Origin: Saxidomus purpurata
Taxonomy: Eukaryota; Mollusca; Bivalvia; Venerida; Veneridae
Assembly: GCA_022818135.1 (NCBI GenBank)
Contig: JAFMSR010000018.1
Location: forward strand, 18,404,595 to 18,468,594
DNA length: 64,000 nt
Reading direction: 5' to 3'
Made by a program: the position numbers and the translations under genes. This document shows, one piece after another, positions 12,001 through 24,791 of the stretch. Position 1 is the stretch's first letter. Each line of letters begins with the position of its first letter. The notes below the pieces were generated by a model. That model had not been told where the DNA came from. It saw only the letters and a program-made list of their open reading frames with translations, and did not search any database.

Positions 12001-14085
12001 GAGTACAACTATATATAATAGCAACAGCATTGCCTCTTGGGTGCGAGTACAACTATATATAATAGTCACACCATTGCCCTCTTGTGTGCGGTACAACTAT
12101 ATATAATAGTCACATCTTGCTTCTTGTGTGCAAGTACAACTATATATAATAGTAACCATTGCCTCTTGTGTGCAGTACAACTATATATAATAGTCACATC
12201 ATTGCTTCTTGTGTGCAAGTACAACTATATATAATAGTCACACCATTGCCTCTTGGGTGCCAGTACAACTATATATAATAGTCACACCATTGCTTCTTGT
12301 GTGCAAGTACAACTATATATAATAGTCACACCATTGCCTCTTGTGTGCCAGTACAACTATATATAATAGTCACACCATTGCTTCTTGTGTGCAAGTACAA
12401 CTATATATAATAGTCACACCATTGCCTCTTGTGTGCGAGTACAACTATATAATTTTTATAATAGTCACATCATTGCCTCTTGGGTGCGAGTACAACTATG
12501 TATAATAGTCACACCATTGCCTCTTGGGTGCGAGTACAACTATATATAATAGTCACATCATTGCCTCTTGGGTGCGAGTACAACTATGTATAATAGTCAC
12601 ATCATTGCCCCTTGGGTGCGAGTACAACTATATATAATAGTCACATCATTGCCCCTTGTGTGCGAGTACAACTATATATAATAGAAACACCATTGCTTCT
12701 TGTGTGCAAGTACAACTATATATAATAGCAACAGCATTGCCTCTTGTGTGCGAGTACAACTATATATAATAGTCACACCATTGCCTCTTGTGTGCAAGTA
12801 CAACTATAAATAATAGTCACACCATTGCCTCTTGTGTGCGAGTACAACTATATATAATGGTCACACCATTGCCTCTTGTGTGCGAGTACAACTATATATA
12901 ATAGTCAAACCATTGCCTCTTGTGTGCGAGTACAACTATATATAATGGTCACACCATTGCCTCTTGTGTGCGAGTACAACTACTTATTATAGTCACACCA
13001 TTGCCTCTTGTGTGCGAGTACAACTATTTATAATAGTCACACCATTGCCTCTTGGGTGCGAGTACAACTATATATAATAGTCACATCATTGCCTCTTGGG
13101 TGCGAGTACAACTATATATAATAGTCACATCATTGCCCCTTGGGTGCGAGTACAACTATATATAATAGTCACATCATTGCCCCTTGTGTGCGAGTACAAC
13201 TATATATAATAGAAACACCATTGCTTCTTGTGTGCAAGTACAACTATATATAATAGCAACAGCATTGCCTCTTGTGTGCGAGTACAACTATATATAATAG
13301 TCACACCATTGCCTCTTGTGTGCAAGTACAACTATAAATAATAGTCACACCATTGCCTCTTGTGTGCGAGTACAACTATATATAATGGTCACACCATTGC
13401 CTCTTGTGTGCGAGTACAACTATATATAATAGTCAAACCATTGCCTCTTGTGTGCGAGTACAACTATATATAATGGTCACACCATTGCCTCTTGTGTGCG
13501 AGTACAACTATTTATTATAGTCACACCATTGCCTCTTGTGTGCGAGTACAACTATTTATAATAGTCACACCATTGCCTCTTGTGTGCGAGTACAACTATT
13601 TATAATAGTCACACCATTGCCTCTTGTGTGCGAGTACAAAATATAATAGTCACACCATTGCCTCTTGGGTGCGAGTACAAAATATAATAGTCACACCATT
13701 GCCTCTTGGGTGCGAGTACAAAATATAATAGTCACACCATTGCCTCTTGGGTGCAAGTACAAAATTTAATAGTCACACCATTGCCTCTTGGGTGCGAGTA
13801 CAAAATATACTAGCAACACCATTTCCTCTTGGGTGCGAGTACAACTATATATAATAGTCACACCATTGCCTCTTGTGTGCAAGTACAACTATATATAAAA
13901 GTCACACCATTGCCTCTTGTGTGCGAGTACAACTATATATAATAGTCACACCATTGCCTCTTGGGTCCGAGTACGAAATATAATAGCAACACCATTTCCT
14001 TTTGGGTGCAAATACGAAACTAATGCCTCTTCGAAGCAATTACGAAATGTAATTATATTGCAAAATCATTGCATCTTTGGTGCAA
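9089..14085. repeat. 44-bp satellite array, about 110 copies
   Basis: The unit of 44 bp reads CCATTGCCTCTTGTGTGCGA then GTACAACTATATATAATAGT then CACA. Common variants are TGGGTGCGAG, TGTGTGCAAG, GCTTC for GCCTC and AGCAACA for AGTCACA. From about 13630 the units shorten to 41 bp (GAGTACAAAATATAATAGTC), then decay until about 14085. The TATATATAAT core is close to self-complementary. 44 is not a multiple of 3, so open frames of 60-110 codons here are artefacts of the repeat. Confidence 0.98.
12533..13588. repeat. Higher-order repeat of 528 bp within the satellite
   Basis: The segment starting 12601 reappears at 13129, exactly 528 bp (12 x 44) on, with the same sequence of variant units: GCCCCTTGGG, AGAAACACC, AGCAACAGC, ACTATAAATAAT, AATGGTCAC, AGTCAAACC. 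By eye I see one mismatch in about 460 aligned bases (ACTACTTATTAT against ACTATTTATTAT). Confidence 0.85.
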
Positions 14086-14299
14086 TAGGCAAAGACTATT
14101 TAATACGGACTCGGTCATAATAACGAAACACTAGTATATAATCGAAGACATAGATAAGTCTCTCATATAAGTGCTAATATTTCTGATAGAAGATTATAAA
14201 CCTGTTAATAAAATAATATTAAACAGATAAGGTTAAGATTTGTAGCCAACTTCTGTGATAACAGTACACCAATGTACATGCACCCTAATTTCAAAACCG

Positions 14300-14407
14300 T
14301 ACTTCCTCCAATGACACCAGTACTGGTTTTTCTAGGACGCGAACTCGAGAGTGACTCGATAAGGTGCAAGCTTTCTTCATAATCGAGCTAAAATAAATTA
14401 GTATAAA
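14300..14407 (+). mobile_element. 5'-truncated SINE with 15-bp target duplication
   Basis: The body starts TACTTCCTCCAATGACACCA and ends with the family tail (AAATAAATTAGTATAAA). It lacks the tRNA head. CTAATTTCAAAACCG at 14285-14299 is repeated at 14408-14422, a clean 15-bp target-site duplication typical of LINE-driven insertion. Confidence 0.88.
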
Positions 14408-15318
14408 CTAATTTCAAAACCGCATTAACAGGATGTGTGTTATAAAGTATCTACACAATCTTGCACGTTTTAGACATTATATAATCAAAAGTAATCAATG
14501 TGAGAAATGGTTATTGGTGGGTTAATTCTGTTCGGATGTAATTTCATTCTCGAGGGATAGCTGCAACAAGCACTCGCATTCACTATCACGACATTAAATT
14601 TGACATCTATGATGATTCATTCTTTGTGTATGACTTTAGGTTTCGCAGACCGCTGTAAGTACCAACACTAGATCAAGGATCGGTCTTGTTCCAAAAGCCT
14701 TAATACTTAGACAAAATAATTTATATATTACAAAGAAGTCACTTTATTAGTAAATTAAACATCAGCAAAATTATAATTACAGAAGCGTATCAGGAGTTTA
14801 AAATAGACACGTACTGTAAGAAACAAGTATAGGCAGATAATCACAAAATAGAAGTAAATGTAAGGACTGAATTCCAGTCTAAATGTAGAAAGAAAGTATA
14901 TAATAGAGGATTTGATCGAAAATATAAGTCTTCTTTTGAAAAATTTAGTCACAAAAGTGTAGCTATTTTCGTTTCTTTATTCTTTAATGTATTACGGCCA
15001 TCTAAATGTGTCTTGTTTAAATGGGCATAGGCTTAACTATACTCTAAATTGACTTTTATTTTAGAAATTTCTACCTCCGCTGAGGTCGCGAATTAAAATC
15101 TTAGCGAAATTTTGAAGCCAAATCATTCCGACTGATTGAAGACGAGCTCGCAAATAATTTATACAGGAGACGTTTTGCGAAAGTTTGGCGAAGCTAAATA
15201 GTTTACGCTTATTTTCCGAGACTTCTAGACACGGGTATTTAGGAATTGGGAATTTTTCCAGTAATAACGATGTATGTACTAAAAAGATTTTCTTTTTTAC
15301 AATATGAAGGACTTAAAG

Positions 15319-15459
15319 CTGCTCGCTCTCATTTGCCGTTGAAAATAAAATAATTAAAAAATGATATTCTAATACAAAAATATAAAACTAAAGGCTAGAA
15401 TCAGCAATAGAGGTAGTTTGAAGAACTTCATTTTTTTACCAAAATCTGAGAGCGAGCAG
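15319..15459. repeat. Perfect 13-bp inverted repeat, MITE-like
   Basis: CTGCTCGCTCTCA (15319-15331) and TGAGAGCGAGCAG (15447-15459) are perfect reverse complements about 115 bases apart, with AT-rich sequence between. It could be a small MITE or a chance fold-back. No target duplication is evident. Confidence 0.5.
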
Positions 15460-18348
15460 ATTTAACAGAACAAAAAAAATCTTACCTAACACATTCCATA
15501 GAAGTATACACGGTGCAATGTATCTCATTTTAATTCACAATTGTTGCTGTAACTATAGAGAAGTGGAAAATAAATGCATTCCAGACTCCGACTGTGAAAT
15601 AAACTTCCCTAATGACCTCACAGTTGTTTAAAATACTTTATATACGTGTTTATGAAGTAGTCCAAGCATGCTGATTCCAGTATACACTGTTGCAAATATT
15701 TCCCTGTTACTCACTGACTGACATACATTCGGTATTATATATCTACTGAATAACTTGTGAGTATTCTTCACTTGTTTGTTTCCCAATATTCTAAAAATAG
15801 ACCTTTACCGCAATATCATTCAATGTGCCTCTGGTATTTTATTGCAGAGATGGGGCATTTAGGCAGCATTCTTAATGGATTATTCTTTTGTCCAATACAA
15901 TTAATGGAAAACATTGAGACATTTGTGCAATATTAAATAATGACAATATTCGGGATAGCTTGTACTTTATCTTTGGGCGTAGCAGACTATTTCAAGAGCC
16001 GATCCTTGAATCTTATTTTTCTGTTACAGTTATGTTAAGTAATAAGGAAAAGGGCAAATCTGTACGTATGCATGACGCGGTATAATTAACTATAATGACC
16101 ATTTGTTGTCATAAGTTTTGAAGTGCAAGTCGCGGCAAACTTTTTAACCAGCATCGGTCCCTTTTATTTGATTCCCCTGATTTTAAAAAGACGACACCGT
16201 ACATACACTAGCATAATGTCTAACGAATCCCAGCCACTATATGGATTAAAGTACTAATTATGTTAAAGAAAGCATTTTAAATTAATGAAACAGTAAATAT
16301 ATTCAGAACAAAATAAATACTGTTTATACTGCTGTAGGCCTATGATGTTATATAGCACATTAAACCAATGGTTTCTTTGGCCGTCTTACATATACATTCA
16401 GAACATATTAATTAAACAACCAACGATAATTTCACACTATTACAAACATAATTTGGTCTAGGAAATATTACAGTATTAAGAAGGAGAAATTGGTTACGCA
16501 GTTTCATTCCGTATTGTCTACACATACAACATAACGTATGAAATTATTTTTTTGTAAATTAGCATTAGACTCGATTTAATAATTATTGATTTGAACAAGA
16601 ATACACTGCGCTGCGATTGGACAAAACGATAACTTTGAATACTAAAGTAATTTAATTGAGAAGTTAATGATTCTCTATGATCTAATTGTTTTAAAGGTCA
16701 GAGTACTGTAAACATGATCTTTATATGAGATTGTTTTACTGTCCCACATCGATTAGAATAATTTGGAATGTATTGGGTTTCCATTTTTCCTTGATCTTGG
16801 AGTAGTTCGAAAAATTCATGAAATATGACCACATTAAATGGCATTGATTTGGCATACAATTCCAGATAATCCTAGTCATTGGACATATCGAATTAATGCG
16901 TAAACAAGAATGCCATGATGGACCATATCGCTCACCATGTTCTTAGTAGCCTTGTTTGTACAAACACATCTTAACTTTCCTGGGTAAACCGGAAGTACAT
17001 GCTATTAATATAGCACATTAAAATTTTATTTTTCAATGTGATAACAAAAACAAACCCCGCTAACTGACAACACTTTTTCCCGGAGGAAGTACATGAACAG
17101 TAAAGAAAAACGTACTTCAACATTGTCTTAAAGTAAGAACTAAGTTCAATCGTTATTCTATCAAATGATTCATTCATTCAAAGCAGTGACAATGGGTCTT
17201 TAAAATAGAAACATTAAAGACCACTACTTGAAGCATGTTTTTCAGCAAATTAAACAAAACCACAAACTATCGTGCCATTTTCTTACAGACATATTTGAAA
17301 ATAAAAATAGTTGAAGAAATTTTATAAGAAAATGGATAAATCAACTTCTAAGAGCAGTTTGTGTTTTTCTGTGAGATTCGAAACTATAATTCGGGACTTT
17401 TTTATAACGCTGTATCTACGTAAATGTGAAACGTAAACTTGGAAACATCAACCCATTGACTTGAAGGTCAGAAAAGGGTCATTTGTACAGGACATAATTT
17501 TAAATAAAATTTGACCAATGGAGTTTGATGAGATTCTTGTACCTCATTCTAAGCATTTAGGAAAATGAAATCCCCCCCCCCCCCCCGCGGCTAGGAAGCA
17601 TGTAATACCGCCCCTAAACCTTTTGGAACAAAAGGGATTAATTGGGGTTAAAGAAATAGTAAATGTAAGGACTGAATGCCAGTCTACTTAACGCTATATT
17701 TTTCTTGAATCCAAATTGAGTTGAACAACCTTCCTAGATGGTCATCTAAGGAAGATTGCTGTGAAATCATTTAGAAATCTAACCAGAATATATGTTTTTT
17801 TCCTGTATAAGTCTATGTAAAACAGGCGACCGTTTCCCATTTTGAAGGATGGTTCAAATTTTTACCAAAATGGGTCACGATGTGAATTGTTAAATTAGTG
17901 CGTTTTATTTGATAACATTGGACTTATTCTTGAGCTTATAGATACCAAGTTGATCAAAAATAGGTAAACTCTTATTAAAATTGATTAAAGAAGATACTCA
18001 GTATGCATCACACATTAAGTTTTGTGTAGCGTTCGCCATTTGGAAAAATTCTTCGGAGCAGTTTATGAATAAACAAAATTATCAAGAATTGCATATATAT
18101 AACCTTCGTATATGAAATGTTTAATTTACGTATAACCGATCCCCCATGTTAAAAAGGTCTTTGTGACGAGTAAGGATCCAGATGGAAGCCAGTATTCAAC
18201 ATGTACAACCGGTGTAATGCTTCAAAATGACAACACCTCTTTAAACTTTACAATAACTTTATACGTAAACAAGAACTATCTTTAAACCAGATGGCCGTAG
18301 CTAGATTTCATAGTATAAATTCCTGTCAAGAGAAAAATGTTTAACCTA

Positions 18349-18416
18349 ACCGGGGCTCGAACCCGGGACTCTTCACTAACAGGGCGAACGCTCTGCCGAC
18401 TGAGCTAACCCGCCAC
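18349..18416 (-). mobile_element. tRNA-like sequence, probably a SINE head or tRNA pseudogene
   Basis: On the minus strand, GGTTAGCTCAGTCGGCAGAG has a tRNA D-arm/A-box pattern. An anticodon arm of 5-7-5 (TTCGC, CCTGTTA, GTGAA) follows, and then a T arm (CCGGG-TTCGAGC-CCCGG). The base before the anticodon is C rather than T, and the 5' and 3' acceptor strands do not pair, so a working tRNA is unlikely. Confidence 0.6.
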
Positions 18417-19855
18417 TAGAACATTCTGTCCCCAGTAATGGATAAGTCCGTAGAGTGACATGTGCATCAGAAAACAAACTTAATTCTTGTTTTTCTTATC
18501 AAATGTCACTCGAAATATTGATCGTTTATTCACTGATTGAGAAAACTCTACACTCATAATTACATTAGTGTGGAGGTAACAACATGTTATGTTGATAGAT
18601 ATGAACTACATGCATTTACGTAATAAAATTATTAAAACCATATATGAAGATTGAAAACGCAACGATATTTTTTGACCTTGTTTCGTGCGGTATTATCCAA
18701 TTAAATAGCGCCTTACAGAGTAAATTTTTTAATCCAAAAATAATACATTATACTTGTAATTTCATTGGCGGTTGAAAGGTTACCAACTTCCGGTCAAAAG
18801 CAAGCTTAATACGGCTGCGCCGAAAAACATTGGTTCTGTTAACAGGACGCACAATGGCTTCCGCCAGACAAAGTACGTACTAAACCAAGTTTCCTATATA
18901 AGAAAAAAAAACACTGGCGCTCACGTGATGTGATGACAATACCAGACCAATTACAGCCAATCAATATGCACGACTTTCACGAGGTCTCTGGGATTCCACC
19001 GTCACCACAATTTGTATGCAAAACATATTGATGAAATGCAATGATATCCGTCTGGCTCAAAGAATAATCAAACGTTTAAGTTACGTTAAGAATCTACCAA
19101 AGCCATTTGTACTATTGACCATTTCTGATTTCGGAAATATGTTCGTCTCCGGAAATACCTTTTGTAGAATAAAATTAATTACGGAGTAAAATTTAAACAG
19201 GAGCGCGCAATTATGATTACTCCAAAGGCAGCCAGGTTTATTAAACCAATATTATTTAAAGGAATCTGTTTGAAATCTTAATTTCTGAAATATGAAATCT
19301 TAAAATACACCCATGTATCTCTTACCAAGCCCCTTTTTTCTTCATTATTCTTTTCGCTCAAAAGTTTGATTTCACAGACGTCGTTGGTTTGCCTTGAAAC
19401 GCATTTATGGTTCTACGGTTATTTTTCTGATCTCAGAAATCGTCGGCTAAACTAGAGTCTTGCCAAAGTCTAGGGTATTTGGTCGACGGCAATTTGCCTA
19501 GTTACCTTCAAAAGCATTTCCGTCGGTTTTTCCCCGGATATAAGTATATAATCACTCGTACTAGTAAAAGGTCAACAAAAGGGTCAATGCGGATACCGCA
19601 CCTTTTCAAACTGGTTTGAACTGTAAAATTAGAGGTACAGTCCGCACATGCAACTTGTAGAATTTTATTAAAATGTAGACTTTCTCGAAATATGAACATA
19701 ATTATAATGACACCGGAAAGCTCGCGAAGATGACGTTCATGCATACATAGAGCAATTTAATAATAAAATATCTCTAAAACAAGTGCTCTCAATGTGAGCA
19801 AGAAAAGTTTATCTTCCATCTTTCTACAGACTCACTCGTCTGAAAGTATATATAC

Positions 19856-19931
19856 ATGTCTCTAGGAACACTCTGGTGTGGTTTGTTTGCTGTAATGACA
19901 ATTGCTTTCTCACTCTTGCAAGTCACATGTC
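19856..19931 (+). CDS. Candidate first exon encoding a signal peptide
   Basis: An ATG opens a 25-codon frame, MSLGTLWCGLFAVMTIAFSL followed by LQVTC, which then runs into a strong donor (C|GTAAGT, phase 1). The translation is a typical signal peptide: a short n-region, a hydrophobic core of about 15 residues, and a small or polar end. Phase-1 introns directly after signal peptides are common in secreted and receptor genes of animals. No downstream exon was recognised on this strand before the repeats at 20.4 kb and beyond, so the product is unknown. It may be a real first exon, an abandoned one, or chance. Confidence 0.35.
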
Positions 19932-20454
19932 GTAAGTTTACAATTTAACTGCATTTAAGTCAGTATGTGGTACTTACACATCGGCTTTATTAAATCTCTC
20001 ATACCTAGAACGCAGGTTACAACACTTGGTAAAACATTCTGCCCTCATACGTTACTGCCATTTACGCATTCCCGTATCTATATGGGACGTATTTAGTAAT
20101 TTCAAAACATGCAGTGTTAAAGTTGTTCTTTTTTATTGCAAGTTACGTTGGAGACAGCTACATACTTAGGCCAAAGAAAAAATAAGTTTATCCTGCACTA
20201 TTTGTTAAATTTAAGGTCAACGCTCGAAAATCTGTCTTTTTGCTCATTTAGGTCGGCAGTACAAAGTTAAGGTCGGTCGAAATGATTTTAACAAATGAAA
20301 TCGTCATATACACGTGCAACTTATACGAAGTGGAACAAATTGCACGTATATTGCGAGTATATAGTAAAATCGAGCCGTGGAATCACAATCATTTATGAAT
20401 TTTGAAGATTAGACCGATCATTTATGAATTTTGAAAATTTGATCAATACATGTA

Positions 20455-20765
20455 GGTCTAAAAAATTGAGAAGAAATTATTTTCAAAGTTCAGGTCACTG
20501 TGACTTTGACCCCAAAAATAGTAGAGATCATCTACTCAGTCAGACCAACCTATAACATTTTTAGACTGTGAGTGATATAGATCTCAGGAGATTGAGCGGA
20601 AAAGACTTTCAAAGTTCTGGTCACTGTGACCTCGACCTTTGACCAACTGACCGCAAAAACAATAGGGATCATCTTCAAGTTGCAAGCAACCTTCTGAGCA
20701 AGTTTCAGACAAACCACAATGACCTAAGCTCTACTGGACTTTGTCCAATACAGCTAAAAACTACC
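20455..20765 (+). mobile_element. Fragment of a pearl-type element with two core repeats
   Basis: Two degenerate cores share TTTTCAAAGTTCAGGTCACT or TTTCAAAGTTCTGGTCACTG, with GTGACCTCGACCTTTGACC. They end CCAATACAGCTAAAAA, an end seen in related elements. There is no 5' hairpin end. Confidence 0.5.
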
Positions 20766-22686
20766 ATTTTTTGGAGCGAGTACAATGTGCAGCCTCTCAA
20801 GCGTTCAAAGCGTTTAAATGATTTAACCACGTAACTTATTTTTTGTCCAACCCGACACTGATCACTGTTCTTCTCGATAAGTTAATCGTTCATAATTGGG
20901 TAGTTCCTTGGAGAATGAACTCAAAAATGTTTCTGTTGAAGCCAGACACTTCAGCAAAGGCAGAAATAATGGTGACAGTGTTTATTTTAGAACCAGTTTT
21001 GTGTTTTTAGTATTTGATTGGTCAGTTTTTAAATGCACTCACTTGTTTCCAAAGGCAAAAAATTTGACAGTTGATGTGTAGGAATCTGTCACAACCTTGC
21101 AGACGTGATCAATGCACAGGAGCAATGTTTAATATCAGCTGCCATCTGAGTAAAGCACTGATTACAATAAATTGATTAAACATCGAACATCAAAGTTTGT
21201 TCATACTCCATATCTATTCCATGATGATGTCTGAAGGTTATCATGAAGAGAAAGTTTGCATTAGACAAACATTCAGAACAATGTTTGATTAGCTAAAAAG
21301 CCTTCACAGTCTCAGACACAAAGTCAAACTTTGGCCATTCAGATATTTAATGGATGTTTATTATTGAGGCTTACAAATTCTGATTCAACAGACTCTAGAT
21401 TTTGTCTAGTACATCTCTGTTGCCCTGATTATCTCACAACACTCCAGATTTCTTCACAAATCATAAACAAAACTTTAGCATCACTGTTTTTTCCATAAAG
21501 TATAAATAAAACATAAACAGAAGTTGTTTTTCATAAGGCATATGTAAAACATTAGAATCAATATATTTTCCATAAAGCATATATAAAACATAATCAGCCC
21601 TTTATTAATTTAAAGCATATGTAAAACTAAAGCATTACCGGTAATAAATTCTTCATACAGTACTGTATATGTAAAACATATGCATCAATTTGTTTCTCAT
21701 AAAACACCAAAAACTTAGCACCTATATATAGATTTCCAACATTGATACCTGAAAACAATAAACTTGCCTCCTGTCTATCGCAACATACATTGTGCAGTAT
21801 CTGGCTTTCTTTAAATTTCGTATAAGAGACAACTCAAAACACAAGTTTTCTCCCTATTTAATTCTTATCAGCCTTTTTACAAATGTAGAGTTCATCTTTT
21901 TTTCCCTTTCTATATTGAATGACACAGAACTTTGAACACTTAAATGCTTTAGTAAACACTGCACATTAAGTGCACTTGCATTCACTTTTTTTATACAACG
22001 GTATAACACCATCTTATACAACGGTATAACACCATAAAGACAGACACATTTTCAAAAACTATATTCTAATCTCTATATTTTACTGAGCACTCTTCCATAG
22101 AAACTATTCACTGCTATATACAGTTGAACCATGATACAACAAAAGTGGTCACATCAAACAGGTTACTGCTTTATACAGGTGCATCTGTTTGAAGAAGAAA
22201 AGTTACTTGGCTGATCCCTGAACACGTGCGTAATGTTTACGATTGAGAATTGTGGAACATTTTAGACCTATTATTTTCAAGTAAAGACATGCATGGCATA
22301 CATGTTACAAATACACACACCTACACTTTTTTTATTATGCAATTTTTATTCAAGTATATGTCATTCTAATCAGTTATTCCTGATCTGATAAAGACTGAAA
22401 TTTGACTTCTGTATGCGTTTTTCTTTGCCAATAAGACAGTATCCTTTTCAGAATCGTACTGCCTTAACTTCTTATTGCAGTTCAATTGAATATAGTATTT
22501 TGCGCTGAGCCATCTCAACATTCCTGCTGCAAAGTTATTCCATCATATAGATTTTACATACCCTAGTTAATGCCTTATAACTATGTGATTTTTCATTTTC
22601 AAGCCACATCATAATTATGATTATGGTAAATATATTTTCCTTCAAAATTACAGTCGGTTTGAAACACTGTCCACGTTACTTAAAAC
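20766..22686. other. No gene seen; degenerate repeats
   Basis: AT-rich. At about 21485-21715 there are loose copies of a CATAAAGCATATGTAAAACAT-like unit (about 40-60 bp). At 21989-22033 a 23-bp unit (TTATACAACGGTATAACACC..) is present twice. At about 22121-22185 a CAGTTGAACCATGATACAAC motif resembles one end of a Tc1/pogo-type MITE. No exon was recognised. Confidence 0.4.
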
Positions 22687-23335
22687 AAGAGGGCCATAAT
22701 GGCCATATACATGTATCCCTCACCTGAATACAAATCCACTTGCCTGGTGTGTGTGGTCAATTTTGACCCAAAAGGCATGATTTGAACAAAGTAGGTGGAA
22801 GACCACTAGACAATGTTACATATAAAAAAGGTTTTCCTTTATCTCTTTGTAAAACAAGTGACCCCCTGGGCAGGGCGAATTTTTGACCCCAAAGCCTTAA
22901 TTTGAACAAAGTTTGAAGAGGCCTACAAGGCAACGCTTCATGCTAAATATCTATGCTCTAGGCCTTGTGGTTTCAAAGAAGATTTTTAAAGTTTTTCCAA
23001 TATAAGCCTATGAAAAACTAAGTGACCCCCCGGGCTAAGTCAATTTTGATCTGGGGGTCATAATTTGAACAATCTTGGTAGAGGTCTATTAGACAATGCT
23101 ACATGCCAAATATCTAAGCTCTAAGTCATGTGGTTTCAGAGAAGATTTTTAATTTTTTTCCTATTTTTTGCCATAGCAACCAGAGTTCTGCAAGGAAAAC
23201 TAGTCTTTGAACAATTTGGTAGATCTTCATGCAAGTAACATCCCCGCAAAGTTACATCAACATTGGCCCAGTTGTTTTAGAGGAGATGTCGTTTGAAGCA
23301 AAATGTTGAGGGAAGACGGATAATCATCCATCCTT
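22687..23335 (+). mobile_element. Pearl/HINE-type element, 3' end missing
   Basis: It begins AACAAGAGGGCCATAATGGC (5' hairpin), then TCCCTCACCTG as in the element at 6818. Three cores of about 150-160 bp contain GTGACCCCC and GAACAA.. phrases and TGCTAAATATCT. It ends near GAAGACGGATAATCATCC without the usual 3' hairpin. Confidence 0.7.
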
Positions 23336-24791
23336 AAAAAGAATGAACATTTAAGAAATAAGTTGGAATAAGATTCTGTTGTGCAGACAACATTTTCCAT
23401 CTCTGCAGTAGGATATTAGACTTGTATTACCGCATGTTCTTTTTTGGATCAATTGAATTTATTCAATCGTATCCAAAGTTAACAGAGTATTTCAGACCCT
23501 TACGGCCGAACTCTCTCATGAGGAATGTAAGACCCGTGAAATACGTATCGCTACACCGGATACACTAAATTCAGTGTTTCTGCGAGAGCGCGTTTTCTGC
23601 GGTTTGGACACACTCATTTTGTCAATAATGCAACAGAAATAGCAAAGAGCGTCTTCTATGACGCAATTAAAATGTGTATGATCAAATTACTACAAAAACA
23701 TTTCAAAACCTCCCAAAACGCTTCGAAATGCAAGATAAATTGTTGATAAAATACGCTTCCGGTATGGAATATGTCTAATTTTGACCATATTGTGTCGTCG
23801 TTGTCGTCTGATTTCAGATCGACCCGCATTTTGTACCACTGCGTTTTTGTGTGTGTTGATTCCTATGATACCGTCAAGAGATGGTCGAGGAACCTTAATA
23901 GGGGGAAAAAAACGTCTTTACGAGTGATTTTAATGATAATTTTGTAGTCATTTCGATCAGACTGTCACTATTGAAAGGGGTTTAAGTGTGCCAAATAATA
24001 TCCAAGTTTAATGTCTATGGTTGAATGCACTTATGAAAAATTCGCTTTGTGGACAAATTTGACTTTTGAGATGCAGTGACAAAATGGAAAGCATCCAAAG
24101 AGAAACACCTGTTGTCTTGCCAACCCTTTGATTACCCACCATTTTGTGATGTATCACATGCAGTTTTACAGAAGTAAACTGAATAAAACTTCTTAAACAC
24201 ATAGTCATGCCTTTTATTTTTTTACAATAAAGGGTATGACCCTCGGAGTTTCTAAATGACCCCCAAATTATGATACAGGGAATTGGCACCCAGGGTCTTC
24301 CTCCTCCATGAAAGCTGGAAGTTGCAATATGACCTTAGCTGTTGGGTGCGATGTTAAATCCGAATTAATTCGCACAATACAATCAACCTTATGGGCATAT
24401 CCCATAACTTTTGAATGACATTTAAAGTTGTTCAAACCATAAATTTTCAGTTCAGTTTTGTCAAAATCCATTTCTCAGTTACGATTCACAGCTTAATACT
24501 TTTTTTCATAGGGTAGTTGAACATAGTCACTGAATGACATAATGTAAGCACATGGGTTCCTATCTCAAAAGTAAAGTTTACACAAATGGTGAAAGGTCAA
24601 AATTTGTGGACAGTTGTGTCTCCAGTTTATAACTTTACTCGTGCAAGGGTTGTCCTGATATTCACACATGTATGTGTACAGTCTATGTTGTCCTGATATT
24701 TACACATGTATGTGTGCAGACTGTGTTGTTCAGAGACAATCGATCCTCCAGCACTTTCAGTCCTTTGATTCTTCTTTCACTCGCGACAAAG
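23336..24791. other. Unique region with a hairpin and a weak minus-strand frame
   Basis: An inverted repeat lies at 23487-23545 (GTATTTCAGACCCTTAC against GTAAGACCCGTGAAATAC). On the minus strand at 24268-24471 an ATG frame of 67 codons (MDFDKTELKIYGLNNFKCHS...) has a protein-like composition, but I recognise no family and see no good splice site or promoter, so it is not called as a gene. Confidence 0.35.

Larger units (their letters stand above)
14086..19855. other. Long region without a recognised gene
   Basis: Mostly unique AT-rich sequence. It contains the SINE copy at 14300-14407, an inverted repeat at 15319-15459, a 5' end fragment of a pearl-type element near 16899-16937 (ATGCCATGATGGACCATATC), a C16 run near 17571-17586, a worn element fragment near 17780-17900 and a tRNA-like SINE head at 18349-18416. 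Around 18853 a short ATG frame (MASARQ) runs into a GTACGT donor-like site, but nothing else supports a gene there. Confidence 0.4.

Noticed and set aside
9891..12234. Open frames of 65-111 codons in the 44-bp array
   Set aside because: They are translations of the satellite in rotating frames (STTIYNSHTIASC-like peptides); unit length is not a multiple of 3 and there are no gene signals.
18349..18416. Functional tRNA gene
   Set aside because: The D, anticodon and T arms are present but the acceptor strands do not pair and T33 is missing.
18853..18871. Short first exon MASARQ followed by GTACGT
   Set aside because: Six codons before a donor-like site are too little evidence, and no second exon was seen.
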